Of a stretch of 64,000 nucleotides of DNA, positions 35,859 to 44,710 are shown in pieces (the stretch's first letter is position 1; each line of letters begins with the position of its first letter). The stretch comes from Sphingobium ummariense RL-3 (lineage in GTDB: Bacteria > Pseudomonadota > Alphaproteobacteria > Sphingomonadales > Sphingomonadaceae). Location of the stretch: positions 25,839 to 89,838 of the forward strand of contig NZ_AUWY01000101.1 of assembly GCF_000447205.1 (NCBI RefSeq), read 5' to 3'. The notes beneath the pieces were generated by a model that was not told where the DNA came from, searched no databases, and saw only the letters and a list, made by a program, of their open reading frames with translations. The position numbers and the translations under genes are program-made.

Positions 35859-35934
35859 CCGTTCGCCCTGAGCCTGTCGAAGGGCTTTTCTTTCTTGGAA
35901 AAGGGAGGGGCTTCGACAGGCTCAGCCCGAACGG
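35859..35934. repeat. intergenic palindrome of sphingomonad type between thiolase and fadJ
   Basis: Left arm GTTCGCCCTGAGCCTGTCG (about 35861-35879) and right arm CTTCGACAGGCTCAGCCCG (35911-35929) form a long near-perfect inverted repeat with a 27-base loop. The same family recurs at 58125. In an operon it could form a large mRNA hairpin that separates thiolase from fadJ expression. Confidence 0.75.
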
Positions 35935-35941
35935 GAACTGG

Positions 35942-37150
35942 TTAGATACGCTCGATGATCGTGCCCGTGCCCATGCCCGCGCCGACGCACAGGTTGATGA
36001 GCGCGGTGCCCTTGCCGCTGCGTTCCAGCTCGTCCAGCGCGGTGCCCAGCACCATCGCGCCGGTCGCGCCCAGCGGGTGGCCCATGGCGATGGCGCCGCC
36101 ATTGACGTTGATCTCGCTGTGGTCGAGGTCCATCGCCTGCATGTAGCGCAGCACGACGCTGGCGAAGGCCTCGTTCAGCTCGAACAGGTCGATGTCGGCC
36201 TTGCTCATGCCGGCGCGCTTCAGCAGCTTGTCGGCGACATATTCCGGGCCGGTCAGCATGATCAGCGGCTCCGACCCGATCGAGGCCATGGCGCGGATGC
36301 GCGCGCGGGGCTTGAGGCCGTATTTCTCGCCGATCTCCCGGTTCCCGACCAGCACGGCGGCCGCGCCGTCGACGATGCCGGAGCTGTTGCCGGCATGGTG
36401 GACATGGTTCACCCGCTCCAGCTCCGGATAACGGAGCAGGGCGATGGCGTCGAAGCCCGGCATTTCCTCGCCCAGCGCGGCGAAGCTGGGCTTGAGCGCG
36501 CCGAGCGACTGCATGGTCGCGTCGGGCCGCATATGCTCGTCATGGTCCAGCACGACCTGGCCGATCACGTCCTTCACCGGAACGATGGATTTGGCGAAGC
36601 GCCCTTCGGCCCAGGCGCGCGTGGCGCGCTTCTGGCTTTCCACCGCATAGGCGTCAACATCGTCGCGGCTGATGCCGAACTTCGTCGCGATCACGTCGGC
36701 GCCGATGCCCTGCGGCGCGAAATAGGTCTTGTAGGCGACCGCGGGGTCCATCGCGATCGCGCCGCCGTCCGACGCCATCGGCACGCGGCTCATGGATTCG
36801 ACGCCGCCGCCGATCGCGAACAGCGCTTCGCCGGCGATTACCTTGGCCGCGGCCATGTTCACCGCTTCCAGCCCGGAAGCGCAGAAGCGGTTGATCTGCA
36901 CGCCCGGCGTGGTCTGGGCGTAGTCGGCGTTCAGCACTGCCGCGCGGGCGATGTCCGCGCCCTGCTCGCCGATCGGCGTGACGCAGCCCAGGATCACGTC
37001 GTCCACGTCGGTCGTGTCGATCTGCGTCCGATCACGCAGCGCCTCCAGCATCTGGGTCGCGAGCTGGATGGGGGTGATCTCGTGCAGCGACCCGTCGGGC
37101 TTGCCCCGTCCGCGGGGCGTCCGGACGGCATCGTAGATATAGGCTTCCAT
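35942..37150 (-). CDS. fadA: acetyl-CoA C-acyltransferase (thiolase)
   Basis: A 402-residue thiolase. Nucleophilic Cys is C90 in [16 protein letters not shown], the His is in [17 protein letters not shown] and the second Cys in [14 protein letters not shown]. It cleaves 3-ketoacyl-CoA at the end of beta-oxidation, forming the FadAB-type pair with the FadJ-like gene downstream. I use the ATG at 37150 ([14 protein letters not shown]). The palindrome at 37210 upstream is the likely control site. The symbol reflects role rather than a proven orthologue. Confidence 0.92.
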   Translation of the reverse strand: MEAYIYDAVRTPRGRGKPDGSLHEITPIQLATQMLEALRDRTQIDTTDVDDVILGCVTPIGEQGADIARAAVLNADYAQTTPGVQINRFCASGLEAVNMAAAKVIAGEALFAIGGGVESMSRVPMASDGGAIAMDPAVAYKTYFAPQGIGADVIATKFGISRDDVDAYAVESQKRATRAWAEGRFAKSIVPVKDVIGQVVLDHDEHMRPDATMQSLGALKPSFAALGEEMPGFDAIALLRYPELERVNHVHHAGNSSGIVDGAAAVLVGNREIGEKYGLKPRARIRAMASIGSEPLIMLTGPEYVADKLLKRAGMSKADIDLFELNEAFASVVLRYMQAMDLDHSEINVNGGAIAMGHPLGATGAMVLGTALDELERSGKGTALINLCVGAGMGTGTIIERI

Positions 37151-37209
37151 AATTCTCGACCTCTCCATGGGTGGCCCGCCGGGCGCACCGGATAGCTGTC
37201 CTGAATGTA

Positions 37210-37225
37210 TTTACGTTTACGTAAA
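37210..37225. promoter_or_regulatory. candidate operator of fatty-acid or acyl-CoA regulator
   Basis: TTTACGTTTACGTAAA is an almost perfect palindrome 60 bases before the thiolase start, in the 231-base gap between divergent thiolase and MFS genes. The pattern TTACGTNNACGTAA is typical of TetR- or MerR-type repressors of acyl-CoA degradation (for example the LiuR/PsrA kind). The regulator is not encoded nearby. Confidence 0.55.
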
Positions 37226-37381
37226 GTGCAAGCAAAATCCCCTTTCCGGCCTGGCCCGAGGGCGCCGTAGGGTCACTTGCGAACAAGCCATTCAACTGTC
37301 CGCCTCGCTCTACGCCTTTGCAATGCCCCCCTTCGGCCGGCAGGGGTTTACCGCCCCACCATATTCAGCTTGAAGGCATTC

Positions 37382-39043
37382 GTGACCGGAACCGATTCCC
37401 CTACCGCGCCGTCGCCCTTCTCCATTCCGATCTTCCGCGCGATCTGGCTTGCCAGCCTCGCGTCCAACTTCGGCGGGCTGATCCAGTCGGTCGGCGCGGC
37501 CTGGATGATGACGTCGCTGGGCGCCTCGCCGGTGCTGATCGCGCTGGTCCCGGCCGCGACGACCCTGCCGATCATGCTTCTGGCGCTCTGGGCGGGCGCG
37601 GTCGCCGACAATCTGGAGCGGCGCAACGTCATGCTGGCCTGCCAGATCTTCATGCTGCTGGTGTCCGCGCTGCTGGCGCTGTTCGCCTGGGCGGGGTGGG
37701 TGACGCCGTGGATGCTGCTGGGCTTCACCTTCCTGATCGGCTGCGCAACGGCGATCAACGGCCCCGCCTGGCAGGCGTCGGTTGGTGACATGGTGCCCCG
37801 CGACTCGCTGCCCAGCGCGGTGGCGCTCAATTCCATGGGCTTCAACCTCGCGCGCAGCACCGGCCCGGCGCTGGGCGGCGTGATCGTCGCGGCGGCGGGC
37901 GCGGCCAGCGCCTTTCTCGTCAACGCGCTCAGCTATCTCGGCCTCGTCCTCGTGCTGTTCCGCTGGCAGCCCGAACACCCACCCAAGCTGCTTCCGCGGG
38001 AGCGCCTCGGCCTCGCGATGCGGGCGGGCGTGCGCTATGTCGCGATGTCGCCCAAGATCCAGCTGGTCCTGCTGCGCTCCGGCGTCTTCGGCCTGGGCGC
38101 GGCGGCGGTGTCGGCGCTGATGCCGCTGGTCGCCCGCGACCAGCTGGGCGGCGGCGCGCTGACCTTCGGCCTGCTGAGCGGCGCCTTCGGCCTCGGCGCG
38201 GTGGCCGGCGCGCTGTCGAGCGGCCGGCTGCGCGCGCGCTATTCCAGCGAGACGATCGTCCGTGTCGCCGCGCTGATGCTGGCCTGCGGCACGGCGATCA
38301 CGGGCGTTTCGACCTGGCTGGTCGCCGCGCTGCCCGGTTATCTGCTCGCCGGGGCGGGTTGGGTGATCGCGCTTTCCACCTTCAACGTTTCGGTCCAGAT
38401 GTCCGCGCCGCGCTGGGTCGTCGCCCGCGCCGTCGCGCTGTACCAGATGATCGCCTTCGGCGGCATGGCGCTGGGCGCCTGGCTGTTCGGCACGCTGGCG
38501 GAGAACCATGGCGTCACCCTGTCGTTACACGCGGCGGCTGCGACGCAGTTCCTGGCGGTGGTCGTCGGTTTCGTCCGTCCCCTGCCGCAGACGGGGCAGG
38601 ACAATCTGGATCTCCAGAACCTGTGGCAGGAGCCGGAGACCGCCGTGCCAGTCGAACCGCGCAGCGGGCCGGTGGTCGTCACCATCGAATATCGCATCCC
38701 CGCCGGATCGGTCGTGCCTTTCCTGACGGCGATGAGCGAGCGTCGTCGCATCCGCCGCCGCGACGGCGCGCACGGCTGGTCGCTGATGCGCGACCTGGGC
38801 GATCCGGAACTGTGGGTCGAGCGCTACCATGTGTCGACCTGGCTGGACTATGTGCGCCACAACCAGCGCCGCACCGTCGCCGACCGGGCGAACAGCGACA
38901 CCATCCACGCGCTCCACATCGGCCCCGGGCAGCCGGTGGTTCACCGTATGCTGGAGCGCCAGACGGGATCGCTGCCGATCAGCCGCGCGCCCGACGCGCG
39001 GGAAATGGGCGAGCCGATGACCGATCCCACCCGATCCAGCTAG
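37382..39043 (+). CDS. MFS exporter (EntS-like) with C-terminal ferredoxin-like domain
   Basis: A 553-residue protein. Residues 1-400 are a 12-helix MFS domain of the MFS_3/EntS type (FRAIWLASLASNFGGLIQSVG, DNLERRNVMLACQIFML, TGPALGGVIVAAAGAA). Residues 420-553 form a separate domain (GPVVVTIEYRIPAGSVVPFL, ELWVERYHVSTWLDYVRH) that looks like the antibiotic-biosynthesis-monooxygenase ferredoxin fold seen fused to this MFS group (DUF894). It should export a small molecule or siderophore; the tail may sense it. I chose GTG at 37382, where family homology begins. Confidence 0.85.
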   Translation: MTGTDSPTAPSPFSIPIFRAIWLASLASNFGGLIQSVGAAWMMTSLGASPVLIALVPAATTLPIMLLALWAGAVADNLERRNVMLACQIFMLLVSALLALFAWAGWVTPWMLLGFTFLIGCATAINGPAWQASVGDMVPRDSLPSAVALNSMGFNLARSTGPALGGVIVAAAGAASAFLVNALSYLGLVLVLFRWQPEHPPKLLPRERLGLAMRAGVRYVAMSPKIQLVLLRSGVFGLGAAAVSALMPLVARDQLGGGALTFGLLSGAFGLGAVAGALSSGRLRARYSSETIVRVAALMLACGTAITGVSTWLVAALPGYLLAGAGWVIALSTFNVSVQMSAPRWVVARAVALYQMIAFGGMALGAWLFGTLAENHGVTLSLHAAAATQFLAVVVGFVRPLPQTGQDNLDLQNLWQEPETAVPVEPRSGPVVVTIEYRIPAGSVVPFLTAMSERRRIRRRDGAHGWSLMRDLGDPELWVERYHVSTWLDYVRHNQRRTVADRANSDTIHALHIGPGQPVVHRMLERQTGSLPISRAPDAREMGEPMTDPTRSS

Positions 39044-39044
39044 G

Positions 39045-39644
39045 TCAGTAAGGCGTGGCCGGTTGCCAGCCCGGCAGATCCTCCGGCGTGTCGATGTCGT
39101 GCAGCACGGCGCCGGTCGTTTCGATCTGGATACCGTGGCTCAGCAGCGCCCGCGCGCCCTGGTCGCCGCGCAGCGCCAGCAACTCGGGGAAATGCTTGCG
39201 CCCGATGAAGGCGGGCGGGGACGAGGAGAAGCCGTCGGTGCTCGCCACGACGGACCTGATGTCCTCCGCCGCCAGGCAGATGCGGTTATAGTGGCTCTGC
39301 GGGACGTCGGGCATGTCGGCCAGGCAGATCAATATGCCCCGGCATTTGCGCAGGGGCATCACATGCTCGACGGCGCGGACGATGCTGCCGGAAATACCGT
39401 CCTCGGGCCGATCGTTGACGAGAATGGTGTAGCCCCTCCGCTCCAGCTTGCGGTGGAGCACGGGCGCCTGATCGATGGGGCGGGCCACCGCGACCAGCTC
39501 GGCAAAGGCCATGGAGGCGACCGTTTCCAGCGTGTGCGCGGCAAGCGGCTTGCCGCGCAGGTCGGCCATCAGCTTGTCCTCCTCGCCGAAGCGGGTGGAG
39601 AGGCCGGCCGCCAGCAGGACCGCGGCGATCCGTTCAGTGCGCAT
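39045..39644 (-). CDS. MobA/MocA-like nucleotidyltransferase
   Basis: A 199-residue NTP-transferase-like protein. The N-terminal nucleotide motif is IAAVLLAAGLSTRFGEEDKL, followed by LRGKPLAAHTLE; GILICLADMPDVPQSHYN supplies the catalytic Asp pair, and PPAFIGRKHFPELLAL is the region recognised in MocA cytidylyltransferases. It likely builds a molybdopterin dinucleotide for a molybdoenzyme, though no such enzyme is in the window. The 3' end nearly touches the convergent MFS gene. Confidence 0.78.
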   Translation of the reverse strand: MRTERIAAVLLAAGLSTRFGEEDKLMADLRGKPLAAHTLETVASMAFAELVAVARPIDQAPVLHRKLERRGYTILVNDRPEDGISGSIVRAVEHVMPLRKCRGILICLADMPDVPQSHYNRICLAAEDIRSVVASTDGFSSSPPAFIGRKHFPELLALRGDQGARALLSHGIQIETTGAVLHDIDTPEDLPGWQPATPY

Positions 39645-39818
39645 GGAAAGGGCAGGGTGCCTGCTCCGGCGCAGGCCGCGGCACTGTCAGTCGGTCTTCG
39701 TCCCGGTTTTGCACGGCGTTGCTTTGCCATCGGCGGCATCACCTGTCCAGCGGCGGAAAGGGACTGGCTTTCGGCAGGGGAGGTCGCCATATGCCCGGTG
39801 AGCAGAGGGAGACGACGG

Positions 39819-40427
39819 TTGGACTATGACCCGGACGCCGAAGTGGTCGGCGAATCCTCCAAGGAACCGGTGCCGGCGGAAATCGCCGAAGCGATCCGTA
39901 CCCTGATCCGCTGGTCGGGCGACGATCCGCTGCGCGAGGGACTGCTGGAAACGCCGGAGCGGGTCGCGCGCGCCTGGCGCGAATATTGCCGCGGCTATGC
40001 CGACGATCCCGCTTATCACCTGTCGCGCATCTTTCACGAGGTCGGCGGCTATGACGATGTCGTGCTGCTGAAGGACATCCCGTTCCAGTCGCATTGCGAG
40101 CACCATATGGCGCCGATCGTGGGTAAGGCGCACATCGCCTATCTGCCCGGCGACTATGTGGTGGGCATTTCCAAGCTGGCGCGCGTGCTCCATGCCTTCG
40201 CCAACCGGCTGCAGGTGCAGGAACGGTTGACCTCCGAAGTCGCCAACTGCATCTGGGATCATCTGAAGCCGCAGGGGGTGGCAGTGGTGATCGAGGCGAC
40301 ACACGGTTGCATGACGGGGCGCGGCGTCCGCACGCCCAATGTCATCATGAAGACCAGCCGCATGCTGGGCGTGTTCCGCGACGACGAGAAGAGTCGCGAG
40401 GAAGTGTTGAAGCTCATCAGCGCGTGA
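39819..40427 (+). CDS. folE: GTP cyclohydrolase I
   Basis: A 202-residue homodecameric enzyme that opens GTP to form dihydroneopterin triphosphate. The zinc ligands lie in SHCEHHMAP and THGCMTGRG; ETPERVARAWREY and VGISKLARVLHAFANRLQVQ are also diagnostic. I chose TTG at 39819 because GGGAG lies seven bases upstream; an in-frame GTG at 39798 adds seven residues and cannot be excluded. The end overlaps the following SDR gene (GTGA). Confidence 0.92.
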   Translation: MDYDPDAEVVGESSKEPVPAEIAEAIRTLIRWSGDDPLREGLLETPERVARAWREYCRGYADDPAYHLSRIFHEVGGYDDVVLLKDIPFQSHCEHHMAPIVGKAHIAYLPGDYVVGISKLARVLHAFANRLQVQERLTSEVANCIWDHLKPQGVAVVIEATHGCMTGRGVRTPNVIMKTSRMLGVFRDDEKSREEVLKLISA

Positions 40428-41266
40428 ACGAGGAGGACATCCCCTACAGGCCGATCGGCGGCGCACGGGCCGAGGCGACGCTCGCCGCAGGTCCGCGGCC
40501 GCTGGCGGGCAAGCGGCTGGCGCTGGTCACGGGGGGGCATCGCCGGCTGGGCGGGGTGATCGCCGCCAGCCTGGCGCGCGCGGGATGCTCGCTCGCCATC
40601 CACGGCAGCCAGAATACGCGGCTGGACGCCCATCTGGCGCTGGCGCTCGAGGAAAACGGCACCGAATGGGAAGGGTTCGTCGTCGACTTCACCGATCTGG
40701 AAGCGGCGGATGAGCTGATTTTCAGCGTCGCCGAACGGTTCGGCCGTCCGCCCGACATCCTGGTCAACAGCGCCGCAATCTTCGGCCAGGATCGGCTGGA
40801 GACGGTGGGCGCGGACGCGCTGATGCAGCATTATGCCGTGAACTGCGCTGCGCCCGCCCTGCTGACCAAGGCGTTTGCCACCATGCCCGCCGGCACGATG
40901 GACCGGTGCATCGTCAACATATTGGACCAGCGGGTCGACCACCCGCATGGTGACCAGCTGGCCTATACGCTGTCCAAGCTGGCACTGGCGGGGTTGACCC
41001 GGCTCAGCGCGTCGACGCTGGCGCCGCGCGTGCGGGTGAATGCAGTGGCGCCGGGCCTCACCATCGCCACGGCGGACTATGACGACGAGCAGATGGAGCG
41101 GCTGAAGGACATGATGCCGCTCGCCGCCCTGCCCGAAGCGCAGCAGATCGCCGACGCGGTGCTGTACCTTGTCAACGCGACGGCCGTGACGGGCCAGACG
41201 CTGTACGTGGACGCCGGTGCGCATCTGCGCAGCTACGACCGGGATTTCATGCATCTCTGCCGCTAG
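40424..41266 (+). CDS. pteridine-reductase-like SDR oxidoreductase
   Basis: A 280-residue short-chain dehydrogenase. Cofactor loop LALVTGGHRRLGGVIAASLA (33-52), NSAAIFG and the catalytic YxxxK in LAYTLSKLALAG are clear. Family wording DYDDEQMERLKDMMPLAALPEAQQIADAVLYLV matches FolM-type dihydromonapterin/pteridine reductases. Coupling to folE by a four-base overlap supports a pterin role. The GTG at 40424 is the only start that fits the overlap. Confidence 0.82.
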   Translation: MNEEDIPYRPIGGARAEATLAAGPRPLAGKRLALVTGGHRRLGGVIAASLARAGCSLAIHGSQNTRLDAHLALALEENGTEWEGFVVDFTDLEAADELIFSVAERFGRPPDILVNSAAIFGQDRLETVGADALMQHYAVNCAAPALLTKAFATMPAGTMDRCIVNILDQRVDHPHGDQLAYTLSKLALAGLTRLSASTLAPRVRVNAVAPGLTIATADYDDEQMERLKDMMPLAALPEAQQIADAVLYLVNATAVTGQTLYVDAGAHLRSYDRDFMHLCR

Positions 41267-41350
41267 GCGCTGCATTATCGCCGCGCTTCGGGACTGGCCT
41301 GGACCGTCGTCGCGGCATAGAGCCGTGGAACGACATGATAGGAGAAGGCG

Positions 41351-42130
41351 ATGGCTTACGAAACGATCCTGGTGGAACATCGCGATGCGGTCACGCTGAT
41401 CACCCTCAATCGCCCGCAGGCGCTCAACGCCCTCAACAGCCAGGTGCTGGCCGATCTGGGCAAGGCGTTCGCCGCCTATGACGCCGACCCGTCGCAGCGC
41501 TGCGCGGTGCTGACCGGCAGCGGCGAAAAGGCCTTTGCGGCGGGCGCCGACATCAAGGAGATGGCGGACAAGCCCGCCGCCGACTTTTACCTGGAAGATT
41601 TTTTCTCCGACTGGCAGTCGAAGGTCGTCGCTACCCGCAAACCCTGGATCGCCGCGGTGGCCGGCTTCGCGCTCGGCGGAGGCTGCGAGCTGGCGATGAT
41701 GGCGGACTTCATCATCGCGGCCGATACGGCGAAGTTCGGCCAGCCGGAGATCAAGCTGGGCGTCGCGCCCGGCATGGGCGGATCGCAGCGCCTGACCCGC
41801 GCGGTTGGCAAGGCCAAGGCGATGGAGATGTGCCTGACCGGCCGGATGATGGACGCGGAGGAAGCCGAGCGTTCTGGCCTGGTCGCGCGGATCGTCCCGG
41901 CGGCGGACCTGCTGGAGGCCGCCCTGAAGACTGCCGCCACCATCGCCGCCATGCCGCCCATGGCGGCGATGGTGAACAAGGAGATGGTGAACACCGCCTT
42001 CGAAACCGGCCTTGCCCAGGGCATCCTGACCGAACGCCGCCTGTTCCAGATCCTGACCGCAACCGAGGACAAGAAGGAAGGCATGGCGGCGTTTGTCGAG
42101 AAGCGTCAGGGGGTCTGGAAGGGCCGCTGA
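41351..42130 (+). CDS. enoyl-CoA hydratase
   Basis: A 259-residue crotonase. The oxyanion hole residues lie in [10 protein letters not shown] and [15 protein letters not shown], with catalytic Glu residues expected at GGCE and in [20 protein letters not shown]. It hydrates short 2-enoyl-CoA. It follows the folE pair but has its own AGGAGA ribosome site and ends in a strong terminator, so it is probably its own unit. It may also serve the valine or leucine pathway encoded nearby. Confidence 0.92.
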   Translation: MAYETILVEHRDAVTLITLNRPQALNALNSQVLADLGKAFAAYDADPSQRCAVLTGSGEKAFAAGADIKEMADKPAADFYLEDFFSDWQSKVVATRKPWIAAVAGFALGGGCELAMMADFIIAADTAKFGQPEIKLGVAPGMGGSQRLTRAVGKAKAMEMCLTGRMMDAEEAERSGLVARIVPAADLLEAALKTAATIAAMPPMAAMVNKEMVNTAFETGLAQGILTERRLFQILTATEDKKEGMAAFVEKRQGVWKGR

Positions 42131-42169
42131 CCGGACGCGCCGGCGTCATCGATATGTCATAAGTTTTTC

Positions 42170-42200
42170 GGGCGGCATGGCGGATCATGCCGCCCTTTTC
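42170..42200 (+). terminator. Rho-independent terminator after enoyl-CoA hydratase
   Basis: GGGCGGCATG pairs with CATGCCGCCC around a 6-base loop and is followed by TTTTC. Strong stem at the end of the hydratase gene. Confidence 0.88.
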
Positions 42201-42322
42201 GTTTCAGTTGGCAACTTACAAGGAGGGAGGGGCGAACGTCCCGCTCCCCGCAGGGAGAGGGCGCGCCCGTGGAGCGGAGCGCGACTGATCGGCGCCCACG
42301 AGACACTACAGGGGAGCCCGCC

Positions 42323-44710
42323 ATGCCATCCGAAACCTTCAAGCGTCGTGCACTCATCGCCCTGCTACTGACCAGCGGAATGGCGGCGGTTCCCGCCACG
42401 GCCCTTGCGCAGGACATTCCCGCTGAAGAGGCGGAGAGCGATTCCATCACCGTCACCGGCCGCCGCATCTCCCAGTCGTCGGAGGCGATCGGGGAGGACA
42501 AGATCAGCAATGTCGTCGCGGTGACGCGCGAGGCGCTGCTGTCCGCGCCTTCGGGCATTTCGGGCCTGAAGATGCTGGAGCAGTTGCCCGGCTTCAACGT
42601 CCAGACCGACGGCGCGCTCGGCCTCTACGAGTTCGGCAACAGCGTGCAGGTGCGCGCCTTCAACCTCGACCAGATCGGTTTCGTGGTCGACGGCATCCCC
42701 ACCGGCCGCAGCGACGCCTTCGGCGGCAGCCCCGTGTTCCGCTACGTCGACAACGAGAATCTGGGCGTGGTCGAGGCGGCGGTCGGCGCGGGCGACGTCG
42801 GCCTGCCGAGCTATTCCACCCTTGGTCCCGTGGTGCAGTACAACTCGATCGCGCCGCAGGAGGAAATGGGCCTGTTCGTGTCGCAGAGCTTCGGCGACTT
42901 CAACATGAAGCGGACCTTCATCCGCGCCAGCACCGGCAGGGTGGGGCCGTTCAAGGCCTATGTCAGCCGCACCAAGCTGGATACCGACCTGTGGCGCGGC
43001 CCTGGATCGGTTGACCGCGAGCATTGGGAAGGGCAGATCCATGCCGACCTGGGCGGCGACAGCTGGGCGCGGTTCAAGTTCGTGTCGAACGACTTCTTCG
43101 ACTATGACTCGCCGACCATCACCCGCGGCCAATATAATTGCGTGTCCAAGGACCTGGCGGGCCGCTGCGGCCGGGATTACGCCTATATCGAGAATGTGCC
43201 GAACACGACGCCCGGCTTCGCGCCGTTGGCGACCGCGCCCAACATCTATTATTCCAATGCGAATTACACGGGCGTCTATAATCTCGCGATCAACGTCCGG
43301 AAGGACAAGCTGTATGGCGCGACCTTCCATGTCGGCATCGCCGATGGGATCTGGGCGGAATCCACCCTCTATTGGGAAGACAAGGACGGCTATGGCGTGT
43401 CGCCGGACGGCTATGCCAATTCGCTGAGCCGCTATACGCCGCAGTTCGAGGCCGGGCTGCCGGTGGTCGCGCCCAGGGGCATCCAGTTCGGCCGGTCGGG
43501 CGTGGGCGGCGACCGCTATGGCATCACCAACAAGCTGCATTGGGAAATGGGCATCAACACGGTGGAAGCTGGTGTCTGGGCCGAGGTGGACAAATATCAT
43601 CGCACCCAGGCGCGCTACAACACGATGGACGGAGCGCCGGACGGCGAACCGAACCTAGACGAACTGGTCTATCTGCGCCGCGACTATCGGTCGAAGCGTG
43701 ACACGCTCCAGATCTTCCTCAAGGACCAGCTGAAGCTCGCGGACGAGCGCCTGATCCTCGACCTGGGCTTCAAGGGACTGCTGCTCGACTATGTCCAGCG
43801 GGGCTATCGCGACTTCGACGATTATTACCGTGTCGTCGGCGGCCGGGGCGTCCCCGGCTGGGGGCCGAAGGTGAACAGCGCCCATTACAAGGACCTGTTC
43901 CTGCCAATGGCCGGCGCTCTCTACAAGATCACCGAGCGTACGCAGGTCTTCGCCTCCTATTCAGAGAATATGGCGCTGCCCAAGGGCATGGATGACATCT
44001 ATTCGGTGACCCGCCCCGGCACCGCCGCGCTGGTGCCGCAACCCGCGCCGGAACGGTCGAAGGACATGGAGATCGGCATCCGCACCAACCAGGGGCAGCT
44101 CTACGCCTCGCTGGCGGCCTATTATACGAAGTTCGCCAACCGCATCCAGTCGATCACCTCCTTCGTGCCGGGCGGCGGCGCGTCGACAGAAACCTTTTAC
44201 CAGAATGTTGGCCGTGTGCGGGCCTATGGCGTCGAGTTTTCAGGCACCTACAAGCCGTCCTTCCTGAACGGCCTTGCCTATGGCAACCTCAACGTCACCT
44301 ATAATAATGCCAAGTTCAAGGACGACATCCCCGCCGCGCCGACGCCGTTCCTGACTGCGGGGAAATATATCCCGGATAGCGCCAAGTGGATCGTCAGCGG
44401 CGGCGTGACGATCGAGCCGGCAAGCTGGCTGGTCGGCAACATCTCCGGCAAATATACCAGCAGGCGCTGGTCCACCTTCACCAACACGCCGGGGTCCAGC
44501 GTGCCGGGCTACACCGTCTTCAGCGCCTATGTGGACATCGGCGACGGGATCACCCTCGGCCCGGTCAAGGGGATCAAGGCACGGCTGAACGTGGACAATA
44601 TCTTCGACAAGGATACATTGTCCTTCATCTCCTCCTCCGTGACGGGAGACGGCGCTTTCCGGCCGCTGTCGCCGCGGACCTTCCAGTTCACCATTTCAGG
44701 CGAGATCTGA
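42323..44710 (+). CDS. TonB-dependent receptor
   Basis: A 795-residue outer-membrane protein. Residues 1-29 are a signal peptide (ALIALLLTSGMAAVPATALA), TonB box DSITVTGRR follows, then plug landmarks GISGLKMLEQLPGFNVQTDG, FVVDGIPTGR and a barrel of 22 strands. It lacks the siderophore-specific plug wording and belongs to the larger TonB-receptor group used for peptides or sugars in sphingomonads. The next gene, a secreted dipeptidase, starts within its stop codon (TGATG), so the two act together, probably in peptide uptake. Confidence 0.9.
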   Translation: MPSETFKRRALIALLLTSGMAAVPATALAQDIPAEEAESDSITVTGRRISQSSEAIGEDKISNVVAVTREALLSAPSGISGLKMLEQLPGFNVQTDGALGLYEFGNSVQVRAFNLDQIGFVVDGIPTGRSDAFGGSPVFRYVDNENLGVVEAAVGAGDVGLPSYSTLGPVVQYNSIAPQEEMGLFVSQSFGDFNMKRTFIRASTGRVGPFKAYVSRTKLDTDLWRGPGSVDREHWEGQIHADLGGDSWARFKFVSNDFFDYDSPTITRGQYNCVSKDLAGRCGRDYAYIENVPNTTPGFAPLATAPNIYYSNANYTGVYNLAINVRKDKLYGATFHVGIADGIWAESTLYWEDKDGYGVSPDGYANSLSRYTPQFEAGLPVVAPRGIQFGRSGVGGDRYGITNKLHWEMGINTVEAGVWAEVDKYHRTQARYNTMDGAPDGEPNLDELVYLRRDYRSKRDTLQIFLKDQLKLADERLILDLGFKGLLLDYVQRGYRDFDDYYRVVGGRGVPGWGPKVNSAHYKDLFLPMAGALYKITERTQVFASYSENMALPKGMDDIYSVTRPGTAALVPQPAPERSKDMEIGIRTNQGQLYASLAAYYTKFANRIQSITSFVPGGGASTETFYQNVGRVRAYGVEFSGTYKPSFLNGLAYGNLNVTYNNAKFKDDIPAAPTPFLTAGKYIPDSAKWIVSGGVTIEPASWLVGNISGKYTSRRWSTFTNTPGSSVPGYTVFSAYVDIGDGITLGPVKGIKARLNVDNIFDKDTLSFISSSVTGDGAFRPLSPRTFQFTISGEI

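Noticed and set aside
42201..42322. GC-rich leader of the TonB receptor considered as a cobalamin riboswitch
   Set aside because: Too short and lacks a recognisable B12-box.
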